Shown piece by piece: positions 1 to 7,072 of a stretch of 64,000 bases of DNA. Position 1 is the first letter of the stretch. Each line of letters starts with the position of its first letter. The stretch covers positions 5,344 through 69,343 of the forward strand of contig CAYXGF010000004.1 in assembly GCA_964464465.1 (NCBI GenBank), in the 5' to 3' direction. The stretch is from UBA940 sp964464465 (GTDB lineage: Bacteria; Bacteroidota; Bacteroidia; Bacteroidales; Rikenellaceae). The notes under the pieces were generated by a model. The model was not told where the DNA came from. It saw only the letters and a list, made by a program, of their open reading frames with translations, and searched no databases. The position numbers and the translations under genes are program-made.

Positions 1-347
1 TCATCGGCGAACGTATCGTCTACACTGAAAAGGAGGCTTTCGAAAACTACCAGGTCACGGCCGAAATCGTAAAGTTCATTCCCAATTTCAAGAAAGTGGC
101 CCTCAGCCGCGCAGCACGGGCATATAAAGCCGACGCCATTATCGGCGCGACAGTCGACGTGATTACCAACCCGCAGGGAAGACTCGAAATCACAGTGTCT
201 GGCTATCCGGCCAAATACTCCAATTTCCGCAACGCGACTTCCGAAGACATAGCACTCGTACAACAGGGTCTCAGCGTAATGACGGACAACAGCTCCGACG
301 TGCTGACTTCGCCGTCGAGCCAGACAAAAATCGAAATAGAGAAATAG
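1..347 (+). CDS. Unknown protein, 3' part only
   Basis: The reading frame is already open at the window edge, so only the C-terminal 114 or so residues are visible and the start lies upstream. The visible part contains a stretch AARAYKADAIIGATVDV followed by a short beta-rich segment ending in KIEIEK. I do not recognise the family. The tail is soluble, with no membrane segment. The gene ends 8 bases before the next one on the same strand, a beta-barrel gene, so the two are probably co-transcribed and an envelope-related role is plausible but not shown. Confidence 0.6.
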   Translation, partial: IGERIVYTEKEAFENYQVTAEIVKFIPNFKKVALSRAARAYKADAIIGATVDVITNPQGRLEITVSGYPAKYSNFRNATSEDIALVQQGLSVMTDNSSDVLTSPSSQTKIEIEK

Positions 348-355
348 ACACGCCC

Positions 356-994
356 ATGAAACGTCACATTCTAACCCTGCTGTTTTCCATATGTCTCATC
401 TCTGCCAGCGCCCAGATAATTTCAAGTTCCTCGCTTGTGGTCACACGTCAGCGTCTGCCTGAGGTAAAACGCGGATACGGGCAGAGCATAGACATGTCCT
501 ACAACTCGCAGACGGAACAGTTTGGAAGCAGCATCGACATAACATACATAGGCGGAATGCGGTTCAATCCGACATTTTTCCTCGGCATCGGCACCGGCGC
601 CTCTCTCGACATATCGGACAAAAACGGCTTCTACACCGAACCCGGCACTGCACTTCCAATCAATACGCTGAACATACCGCTGTTCGCTCATTTCCGTGCA
701 TATCTGCTCAAAAGCCGATGCACGCCGTTTCTCGCGCTCTCTGTCGGCGGAAGATTCTCGACTCCGCGCGACATGCATCTCGATTTGGGAACGGTGAAGT
801 ACCGGACAATAGGGCTGTATCTCAATCCGATGATAGGTGTCAACTACCGCATGACGGCCAAAAGCGACATCTATCTCAGCGTAGGATTCCGCGGTCAGAC
901 CATGCCGCAGCTCACCGGCGCGACACCCGTCAGCGCCGAGTTCAAAAGCCGGTTCCAGTATGGAGCCGACGCACACATCGGTTTCTCATTCTGA
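356..994 (+). CDS. Small outer-membrane beta-barrel protein
   Basis: This encodes 212 residues. Residues 1-20 form a signal peptide (basic start, hydrophobic core, SASA-Q end). The rest alternates short amphipathic strands with Gly/Tyr-rich turns and ends in a Phe (GFSF), as expected of an outer-membrane barrel recognised by BamA. Length and pattern fit the 8-strand OmpW/OmpX-like porin families common in Bacteroidales, though no specific function can be read from it. It lies 8 bases after the preceding gene and 20 bases before a five-domain BACON lipoprotein, so the three look like one envelope operon. Confidence 0.75.
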   Translation: MKRHILTLLFSICLISASAQIISSSSLVVTRQRLPEVKRGYGQSIDMSYNSQTEQFGSSIDITYIGGMRFNPTFFLGIGTGASLDISDKNGFYTEPGTALPINTLNIPLFAHFRAYLLKSRCTPFLALSVGGRFSTPRDMHLDLGTVKYRTIGLYLNPMIGVNYRMTAKSDIYLSVGFRGQTMPQLTGATPVSAEFKSRFQYGADAHIGFSF

Positions 995-1014
995 CAAAGA
1001 AAAAAGGAATTGCA

Positions 1015-2472
1015 ATGAAACGTATTTTACTTTTTACCGCTCTTCTCGCCGCATTAACGGGCTGTACAGAGAGCGCCGAAGTGGAAGGCGTAATCTCGCT
1101 TTCCCTGCACAGAATCGAAGCTCCGGCAACAGGACAGGAGAAGACCCTCACCGTACAATCCAAGTGCGACTGGACGGCAGAGTGCGATGCGACATGGATA
1201 ACCATTTCCCAGACAGGAGGCGACGCCGGAAAAAGCGAGATGAAGATAACGATTCAACCGAACGGGCAGACCGAAAGGCGCACCACCCAAATCCGTATCG
1301 GCAACGACGATTACGGCATATCCGAATCCGTCGCCGTATCACAAGAGGCATTCGCACCGAACATATCTGTTTCCCAGGACGAACTCGGATGCGATTCCGA
1401 AGGGAAAACTTTCGAAGTATCGATTCAGGCCAGCATTCCGTGGAACGCCTCGTCCGAAGCGGACTGGATTACCTTCTCGCCCCGGACCTCCGAAACGGCA
1501 GGCAATGCCAAAATGAGTGTTACGGTAGCGGCAAACAACGCCACAGACAGCAGAAAAGGGGAAATAGTACTGAGAAACGAGCAGTACGACATCCGAAAAA
1601 CCATAAAGGTCGTGCAGTCGAATTTCAATCCGAAGATAGAACCGGACACCGAACGCGCGGTATTCGGGCATGAAGCGGATTCGATGAAGATAGGTGTGCG
1701 CGCCAATGTCCCGTGGCAGGCATCATGCGATGCCGAATGGGTATGCGTAGAGATTGCCGACGACGCCCTGTGGATAAAGGCCGACGCCTCTTTCTCTACC
1801 GAAGACAGGGAAGCACAAGTCGTTTTGAATAACGAACCATACGGACTCCAAAGAGAGATAACGGTCGTTCAGAACGCCGCCAAACCTTTCTTGAAGATTG
1901 ACAAGACGCAAATGGAGATGTTGGCCGACTTTTCCCTCGAAACGAATGTCCGGAACAGCAACACCCTTGTCCGAATAAGCAGCAACATCCCGTGGAGCGC
2001 TTCGAGCGATGCGGCATGGGCACGTCCCGCATTGTCCGAACACGAAAACGGCGAAACCGAATTGCGAATCTTTGCGGAAAACAACTACTCCGATCGTGCA
2101 CGCGAGGCGAAGATAACTTTCAGAAACGAAAAATACGGCATCTCGCACTCCGTCACCGTTGTCCAGCAGGCACCGCGGCTGCGGTTTCTTACCGATGACC
2201 GCAACATCTCCGTCGGCCCCGAACAGCAAACACTGACTTTCGTACTTGAATACAACATCACCTATATCAGCAGCCTGAACATGTGGCCGGGAGTTCAGAT
2301 AAAAAACGACAATTCACATTCAACGATGACAAATACCATAAACATCGACATTCCGCCCGGCAATGACGACCAGCCGAAAACCGGATTCATCGGTGTCAGA
2401 AATGCCGATTTCTACTACAAATACGAAATGGTCGACAGGATATACATCACGCAGCAGCCGCGCAAGGACTGA
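1015..2472 (+). CDS. Surface lipoprotein of about five tandem BACON domains
   Basis: This encodes 485 residues from ATG 1015, chosen because MKRILLFTALLAALTGC is a complete lipoprotein signal (lipobox LTGC, Cys17); the frame is open further upstream but only through the previous gene. After the anchor come repeated blocks of about 85-95 residues, each with a W-xA-xx-x-A-xW core (for example WTAECDATW, WNASSEADW, WQASCDAEW, WSASSDAAW) and each ending in a VVQ-type strand, at about residues 30-112, 114-209, 210-296 and 298-394. A fifth, more divergent block (395-485) ends ITQQP. BACON domains in Bacteroidetes are proposed to bind carbohydrate or mucin; here no enzyme domain is attached, so a spacer or binding role is inferred. 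A strong terminator follows at 2587-2612. Confidence 0.85.
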   Translation: MKRILLFTALLAALTGCTESAEVEGVISLSLHRIEAPATGQEKTLTVQSKCDWTAECDATWITISQTGGDAGKSEMKITIQPNGQTERRTTQIRIGNDDYGISESVAVSQEAFAPNISVSQDELGCDSEGKTFEVSIQASIPWNASSEADWITFSPRTSETAGNAKMSVTVAANNATDSRKGEIVLRNEQYDIRKTIKVVQSNFNPKIEPDTERAVFGHEADSMKIGVRANVPWQASCDAEWVCVEIADDALWIKADASFSTEDREAQVVLNNEPYGLQREITVVQNAAKPFLKIDKTQMEMLADFSLETNVRNSNTLVRISSNIPWSASSDAAWARPALSEHENGETELRIFAENNYSDRAREAKITFRNEKYGISHSVTVVQQAPRLRFLTDDRNISVGPEQQTLTFVLEYNITYISSLNMWPGVQIKNDNSHSTMTNTINIDIPPGNDDQPKTGFIGVRNADFYYKYEMVDRIYITQQPRKD

Positions 2473-2586
2473 ACCGCCCGCAGTAGCGACTTACAACGGC
2501 CCGGTCCGCTACGCATGCGGACGAAATATACGGCTGCTACTTTCAGGCCTCAGGTTGTTTTACGGCCAGCATGCAGAAACAAAATC

Positions 2587-2612
2587 AGCCCCGCTTTCGA
2601 AAAAGCGGGGCT
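2587..2612. terminator. Convergent intrinsic terminator
   Basis: A perfect 11-bp stem (AGCCCCGCTTT / AAAGCGGGGCT) with a 4-base loop lies between the BACON lipoprotein gene (+) and metY (-). Both flanks are T-rich in the outgoing direction, so it can serve both genes. Confidence 0.85.
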
Positions 2613-2658
2613 GTTCTGTATACAAATATCATTGCAAACGGACATCCGCTCGCCCGAA

Positions 2659-3948
2659 CTATTCCGCTACAAGAGCCTGCTCGATGTCGGCGATAATGTC
2701 CTCCACATCCTCTATGCCCACAGACAGGCGTATGAGGTCGGGTGCGACACCTGCGGCACGCAGTTGCTCGTCCGAGAGCTGCCTGTGCGTATGGCTGGCA
2801 GGATGCAGCACCGAGGTGCGGGCATCGGCCACATGCGTCACGATTGCCGCAAGACGCAGCGAGTCCATAAACCGTATGGACTCCTCGCGGCCGCCTTTAA
2901 GTCCGAACGAAAGAACGCCGCACGAACCGTCTGGCAGGTACTTGCGTCCGAGTTCGTAGTATTTGTCATCTTCAAGCCCGCAGTAATGCACCCAGGCCAC
3001 CTTGTCGGTGCGGCTGCGCAGATAGCGGGCCACGCGGAGCGCATTGTCGCAGTGCCGCGGCATACGCAGATGCAGGGTTTCAAGTCCTATATTTAGCAGA
3101 AACGCATTGTGCGGAGACGGCGAGGCGCCCAAATCACGCATCAACTGCGCCGTAGCCTTGACTATGTAAGCCGCGCGGCCGAATCTCTCCGTGTACACAA
3201 GTCCGTGATACGAGGCATCGGGTGTGGTGAGGCCGGGAAATTTGTCGGCATGGGCCGCCCAGTCGAAATTTCCGCTGTCGACTATCGCTCCGCCGACGCT
3301 GGTGGCATGACCGTCCATATATTTGGTCGTCGAATGCGTAACTATGTCGGCGCCCCACTCTATCGGACGGCAACAGACCGGCGTGGCAAAGGTATTGTCC
3401 ACTATCAGAGGCACCCCGTGGCCGTGCGCTATGCGGGCGAACTTCTCTATGTCGAGCACGGCGACTCCCGGATTGGATATCGTCTCGCCGAACAGAGCCT
3501 TGGTCTCGGGACGGAAAGCCGCTCCGATTTCCTCCTCCGAGGCATCGGGATTGACAAAGGTCACTGCTATGCCCATCTTTTTCAGCGTAACCTCGAACAG
3601 GTTGAACGTACCGCCGTAAATATCCGTGGCACTGACTATGTGGTCTCCGGCGGAGCATATGTTCATCACCGCGAAAAAAGACGCCGCCTGTCCGGACGAG
3701 GTAAGCATAGCCCCCACTCCGCCTTCAAGCGCCGCGATTTTGGCTGCGACGGCATCCGAGGTCGGATTCTGCAACCGGGTGTAGAAGTAGCCGCTGTCCT
3801 CCAAATCGAAAAGACGGGCCATCTGCTCGCTGTTGTCGTATTTGAACGTGGTGCTCTGAATTATCGGCACCACCCTCGACTCTCCTTTTCCGGGCTGCCA
3901 GCCGGCCTGCACGCAAAGCGTGCCCAGTTTGAATTTTCTGTTTTCCAT
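2659..3948 (-). CDS. metY: O-acetylhomoserine sulfhydrylase (MetY)
   Basis: This 429-residue protein is a PLP-dependent enzyme of the Cys/Met metabolism family. It joins O-acetylhomoserine to sulfide to give homocysteine in methionine synthesis, in the cytoplasm. The fold-type I landmarks are present: YTRLQNPTSDA (residues 56-66), the cofactor Asp in VDNTFATP (D184) and the Schiff-base lysine in HSTTKYMDGH (K209). The long form (about 430 residues) and the GLTTPDASYHGL segment separate MetY from shorter cystathionine gamma-synthase/lyase relatives, although related specificities cannot be excluded. It is transcribed alone from the promoter at 3978-4008, with a leader of only about 25 bases, so there is no room for a riboswitch. 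Confidence 0.93.
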   Translation of the reverse strand: MENRKFKLGTLCVQAGWQPGKGESRVVPIIQSTTFKYDNSEQMARLFDLEDSGYFYTRLQNPTSDAVAAKIAALEGGVGAMLTSSGQAASFFAVMNICSAGDHIVSATDIYGGTFNLFEVTLKKMGIAVTFVNPDASEEEIGAAFRPETKALFGETISNPGVAVLDIEKFARIAHGHGVPLIVDNTFATPVCCRPIEWGADIVTHSTTKYMDGHATSVGGAIVDSGNFDWAAHADKFPGLTTPDASYHGLVYTERFGRAAYIVKATAQLMRDLGASPSPHNAFLLNIGLETLHLRMPRHCDNALRVARYLRSRTDKVAWVHYCGLEDDKYYELGRKYLPDGSCGVLSFGLKGGREESIRFMDSLRLAAIVTHVADARTSVLHPASHTHRQLSDEQLRAAGVAPDLIRLSVGIEDVEDIIADIEQALVAE

Positions 3949-3977
3949 ATTTTCAATCGCTTAAAATAACCGCATAG

Positions 3978-4008
3978 CAAAGATAACGTTTTAGACCGCC
4001 ATATACAA
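3978..4008 (-). promoter_or_regulatory. metY promoter
   Basis: On the minus strand, TATCTTTG (complement of 3978-3985) lies 20 bases downstream of TTG (complement of 4006-4008), the Bacteroidetes housekeeping arrangement. Confidence 0.75.
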
Positions 4009-4095
4009 CCGTATGATGAAAACCTTTTCAATTCACGGCTCTCCGTCATCGGTCCCCGCCACGGCGAGAACCGGGTTGGCGCGGAGACGCACCGC

Positions 4096-4767
4096 CTATT
4101 TTATAGAATTCATGCGGATGCTGGCCTTGACTATCGCCACGGCGCGTATGCGCGAGATTTCGATGTCCTTGTCGGCATGGTGCGGATTCTGACTCACCAG
4201 CTTAACGCAGCCGTCACGCTCGGATTTCTGGATATATTTCACTGTGATATACTCCTCGCCGTCGATATCTATCGACAAAAGATACATATCGCCCCAGAAA
4301 ATGTCGTTGAAATCGCTGAGCTGCTTGTAAAGCACTATGTCGCCGCTCTTCAACAAAGGATACATGCTGTCGCCGACAATATAAATCGCCCCGTCGCATT
4401 TGGGAAGATTCGGGATGTTGATATAATCGATAGGCTTGCAGGCCGCCTTGTTCAGAAACAGCGGCACCAGACCCGCAGTGCCCTCGACACTGTACAGCGG
4501 AACGCTCTGGCGGGAGATGGTATGGTCGGTGCGGCGCAAAAAAGGCGTGTAGTCCGGCTGGGTGAGAAACATGTCCCCGGTCCCGGTGTCCAGCCAGTCC
4601 GGATTTACGTGAAGGTCCTGGACCAGAATATTCTTGTTGCGCTCCGTAAGCGACGCCTTGCCCGTCTCTATCATGGAAAGCGCGCTCTTGCCGATACCGA
4701 GTTTCGAGGCAAGAACCTCCTGCGTCATCCCTAACTCCTTGCGAATCAGACGTAGTTTATGTTCCAT
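4096..4767 (-). CDS. LexA-like phage repressor (XRE HTH + S24 peptidase)
   Basis: This encodes 223 residues from ATG 4767, where a standard HTH begins (MEHKLRLIRKELGMTQ); a longer open frame upstream runs through the promoter and was not used. Residues 5-60 are an XRE-type helix-turn-helix (MTQEVLASKLGIGKSALSMIETGK). Residues 90-215 are an S24 peptidase domain with candidate catalytic Ser134 (GDSMYP) and Lys177 (TVKYI), and an Ala98-Gly99 pair (EGTAGLV) placed 36 residues before the serine, as in LexA/cI. It therefore looks able to self-cleave in response to RecA and relieve repression during DNA damage; this is inferred from motifs. The divergent terminase-bearing operon and the dyad at 4801-4815 make those its likely targets. 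Confidence 0.88.
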   Translation of the reverse strand: MEHKLRLIRKELGMTQEVLASKLGIGKSALSMIETGKASLTERNKNILVQDLHVNPDWLDTGTGDMFLTQPDYTPFLRRTDHTISRQSVPLYSVEGTAGLVPLFLNKAACKPIDYINIPNLPKCDGAIYIVGDSMYPLLKSGDIVLYKQLSDFNDIFWGDMYLLSIDIDGEEYITVKYIQKSERDGCVKLVSQNPHHADKDIEISRIRAVAIVKASIRMNSIK

Positions 4768-4800
4768 TGTATCCGTATAAAAATTTCTTATGAATTTTTT

Positions 4801-4815
4801 GTTCAATTCTTGAAC
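4801..4815. promoter_or_regulatory. Perfect dyad, candidate repressor operator
   Basis: The palindrome GTTCAA-TTC-TTGAAC (6-base arms, 3-base centre) lies between the divergent repressor and 94-aa genes. Its right arm contains the TTG that is the best -33 candidate for the rightward promoter, and it also sits inside the repressor's own leader, so binding could regulate both directions. Confidence 0.55.
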
Positions 4816-4835
4816 TAAAATCCAATATTTGACCA

Positions 4836-4843
4836 TATATTTG
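4836..4843 (+). promoter_or_regulatory. Promoter -7 element for the 94-aa/terminase operon
   Basis: TATATTTG matches TAnnTTTG. The nearest TTG is at 4810-4812, 23 bases upstream, which is longer than usual and lies inside the dyad, suggesting a weak or controlled promoter. Confidence 0.55.
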
Positions 4844-4848
4844 CACCA

Positions 4849-4879
4849 CAAAGTTAAACCGTTTATTCGAAATAACAAA
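4849..4879 (-). promoter_or_regulatory. Promoter of the LexA-like repressor
   Basis: On the minus strand, TAACTTTG (complement of 4849-4856) lies 19 bases after TTTG (complement of 4876-4879). This is a near-ideal Bacteroidetes promoter, stronger-looking than the opposing one. Confidence 0.7.
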
Positions 4880-4949
4880 ATACACAGCCCTGTATTTCAA
4901 TTTTTTTTCACAGTACGGCACAGACTGCAACCCTAAAAACACCAATTCA

Positions 4950-5234
4950 ATGATTGAAATAGAAGAAAACGATTACAGAGAGATTGCCCGTCGTCTGAAA
5001 AACGCGATAGCAGACTCCGATTTTTTCAACGGTTCGATAGAATACGACACCGACAGATTCTACTCCACGCTGACGGCAACGGCCATAGTGCACAGAACGG
5101 ACATAGAGATGCCGGACGGATGTATTCCGCAGATTCAGGATGTCGTTCCAGTATGGTGGAGCTTCTCCACTTACCAGTATGGCGAGGCCTGTCTGAACGA
5201 TTTCTGTTTCGATTACGTAAGACGCCACATATAA
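4950..5234 (+). CDS. Unknown 94-residue protein upstream of terminase
   Basis: This small acidic soluble protein begins MIEIEENDYREIARRLKNAI and carries several aromatic residues near the C-terminus (VVPVWWSFSTYQYGEACLNDFCFDY). No signal peptide or membrane segment is present and I recognise no family. Position is the main clue: it is divergent from a LexA-like repressor and precedes terL on the same strand, 166 bases upstream. It could be a terminase-associated protein, but it does not resemble the HTH-containing small terminase subunits I know. Its codon use and reading frame, and a promoter element about 100 bases upstream, support it as a real gene. Confidence 0.65.
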   Translation: MIEIEENDYREIARRLKNAIADSDFFNGSIEYDTDRFYSTLTATAIVHRTDIEMPDGCIPQIQDVVPVWWSFSTYQYGEACLNDFCFDYVRRHI

Positions 5235-5300
5235 TCCGCTCCCGCCGCACCCCGCATCCCACCTTACAGCAGGAGCCGCAAAGGGGACAGGCTCCCACGC

Positions 5301-5368
5301 GGCGGGACACGGACGCGGCGACCGGCATCCTTCATCTCCCTCCTTTGTCCCGCCCGGCCGCCGCGTCC
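5301..5368 (+). other. Interlocking GC-rich inverted repeats upstream of terL
   Basis: Segment a (GGCGGGACA, 5301-5309) pairs with a' (TGTCCCGCC, 5346-5354), and segment b (GGACGCGGCG, 5311-5320) pairs with b' (CGCCGCGTCC, 5359-5368). The order a-b-a'-b' means the two stems interlock, giving a pseudoknot or two mutually exclusive hairpins in the leader just before terL. An A-run follows at 5371-5378. Confidence 0.5.
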
Positions 5369-5400
5369 CCAAAAAAAACACATACATTACATATTAAAAA

Positions 5401-6807
5401 ATGACAGCTTCATTCGAAGATTTCGCACGTAGGGTGTATCCGTTCTTGGAGATACTCCCTTTTCATTCGGCCTACTACCGCGTACTCGACGCATTCGCCA
5501 GACGTAGAATCAAACGGCTGATTATCACCATGCCCCCACAGCACGGCAAATCGCTCGGCGCCTCGGTCATCATGCCGGCATTCATGCTCGGGCTCGACCC
5601 CGACACCCGTATAGCCATCGCCTCGTACAGCGCCACACTCGCCTCACGGTTCAACCGGCAGGCGCAGCGCATTCTGGAATCGGACAGCTACGGCGAGATG
5701 TTTCCCGACACGACAATCAAGAAAAACGGCAGCCGCACATCCTACATCCGGACCGCCGATCAGGTGGAAATCATCGGACACCGCGGCGAGCTGTTCTCCG
5801 TAGGGCGCGAAGGCTCACTCACGGGCAACCGCGTGGACGTATTCATCCTCGACGACCTCTACAAGGATGCCATGGAGGCCTCATCGCCCCTGATTCGGGA
5901 AAACTGCTGGGACTGGTACACCTCGGTGGTAAGGACCCGCATGCACAACGACTCGTCAGAGATAATAGTGTTCACCCGCTGGCACGAGGAGGATTTAATC
6001 GGCCGCATCGGCAAGCGCGAGAGAATCATACCGCTCGAATCCTGGTGTCAGACCGAACGCCCCGCGGACGGCTGGCTGCTGCTCAACTTCGAGGCCATAA
6101 AGACTGCGCCGGCGACACAGATAGACCCGCGGGCGGAAGGCGAGGTCCTGTGGCCGCAACAGCACAGCATACAGCTGCTCGAATCCAAACGCAGGCTCGA
6201 CCCGCAGCGTTTCGAGTGCATGTACCAGGGCCGGCCGTGCTCGCCGGGAGGGCTGCTCTACGGCTCCGGTTTCACGGTCTACGACAACCTGCCCCCCGAC
6301 ATAGTACGGCGGGCGAACTACACCGACACGGCGGACACGGGCGACGACTACCTGTGCTCCGTATGCTACGTGGTGGATACACGCGGAACCATATACATCA
6401 CCGACATCGTATACTCCCGGGAGCCAATGGAGATAACCGAGAAGGCCGTTTCGGACATGATTAACCGCAACGGCACCCGTCAGGTGTGGGTGGAAAGCAA
6501 CAACGGAGGACGCGGATTCGCACGGGCCGTGGCACGCATGTCGCCTCTGGCGGCGGTAAACTGGTTTCACCAGGGTGCAAACAAGGAGGCACGCATCCTG
6601 TCCAACTCGGCCACCGTCACTCGGCACATATCCATGCCCGCGGACTGGAACATGCGCTGGCCGCAGTTCAACGAGCATCTGACAACCTACCGCCGCCTGT
6701 TCAGGGCCAACCGCTGGCACGACGCCGCGGACGTGCTCACCGGAATCGTGGAACGCGAAATCGCGGCAGGAACGTACCGGGTGAAGGCCCTCGGATTCAA
6801 GAACTGA
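5401..6807 (+). CDS. Phage terminase large subunit (TerL-like), complete
   Basis: This encodes 468 residues of a two-domain DNA-packaging motor. The N-terminal ATPase has a Walker A-like loop MPPQHGKS (44-51), Walker B VFILDD (147-152) and the motif FTRWHEEDL (191-199). The C-terminal RNase H-like nuclease shows the acidic residues expected: YTDTADTGDD (307-316), D335 in ITDIVYS, VESNNGG (364-370) and HDAAD near residue 430. In phages TerL cuts concatemeric DNA and pumps it into the capsid. Here nothing else of a phage is found: no portal, capsid, tail or integrase, and the next gene is a chromosomal exporter. All motifs look intact, so it is not an obviously decayed pseudogene. It follows the unknown 94-aa gene and probably shares its repressor-controlled promoter. 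Confidence 0.9.
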   Translation: MTASFEDFARRVYPFLEILPFHSAYYRVLDAFARRRIKRLIITMPPQHGKSLGASVIMPAFMLGLDPDTRIAIASYSATLASRFNRQAQRILESDSYGEMFPDTTIKKNGSRTSYIRTADQVEIIGHRGELFSVGREGSLTGNRVDVFILDDLYKDAMEASSPLIRENCWDWYTSVVRTRMHNDSSEIIVFTRWHEEDLIGRIGKRERIIPLESWCQTERPADGWLLLNFEAIKTAPATQIDPRAEGEVLWPQQHSIQLLESKRRLDPQRFECMYQGRPCSPGGLLYGSGFTVYDNLPPDIVRRANYTDTADTGDDYLCSVCYVVDTRGTIYITDIVYSREPMEITEKAVSDMINRNGTRQVWVESNNGGRGFARAVARMSPLAAVNWFHQGANKEARILSNSATVTRHISMPADWNMRWPQFNEHLTTYRRLFRANRWHDAADVLTGIVEREIAAGTYRVKALGFKN

Positions 6808-6840
6808 ACCGGAACAATCCATTTTAACGGGTCATAATGC

Positions 6841-6907
6841 GGGGAAGGAGCCCGCGAAGGTCCAGCGCGAATGCGCCTTTGCGGTACGAGGCCGCTACCG
6901 CCTTCCC
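6841..6907 (+). other. GC-rich folded segment after terL
   Basis: GGGAAGG (6842-6848) can close on CCTTCCC (6901-6907). Inside, CGCGAAGG (6853-6860) pairs with CCTTTGCG (6876-6883, one G-U), and a short CGGTA/TACCG stem (6882-6886 with 6896-6900) partly competes with it. There is no following T-run, so it is not a standard terminator. Confidence 0.35.
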
Positions 6908-7015
6908 GGCAGGCCGCCACCCGCTTTCTGCAAACTTAAAACAGACAGGACCGCACTAAAATCACCTGTGGAGGCGCATTCCTGCGGCGGGAAGACGTAT
7001 TTAGCGATTTTTTAC

Positions 7016-7023
7016 TACCTTTG
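7016..7023 (+). promoter_or_regulatory. Promoter -7 element of the ABC exporter gene
   Basis: TACCTTTG lies 49 bases before the ATG at 7073. No clear TTG/TTTG is found at the expected upstream distance. Confidence 0.5.
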
Positions 7024-7072
7024 CCGTACATTCGCACCGAATAATGCGACAAACAAATCGACCAGCATCCGG

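Noticed and set aside
718..1014. Longer start for the five-BACON lipoprotein
   Set aside because: It would remove the lipoprotein signal and overlap the upstream barrel gene by about 280 bases.
3949..4095. SAM riboswitch before metY
   Set aside because: The mapped promoter motif leaves a leader of only about 25 bases, too short for a riboswitch.
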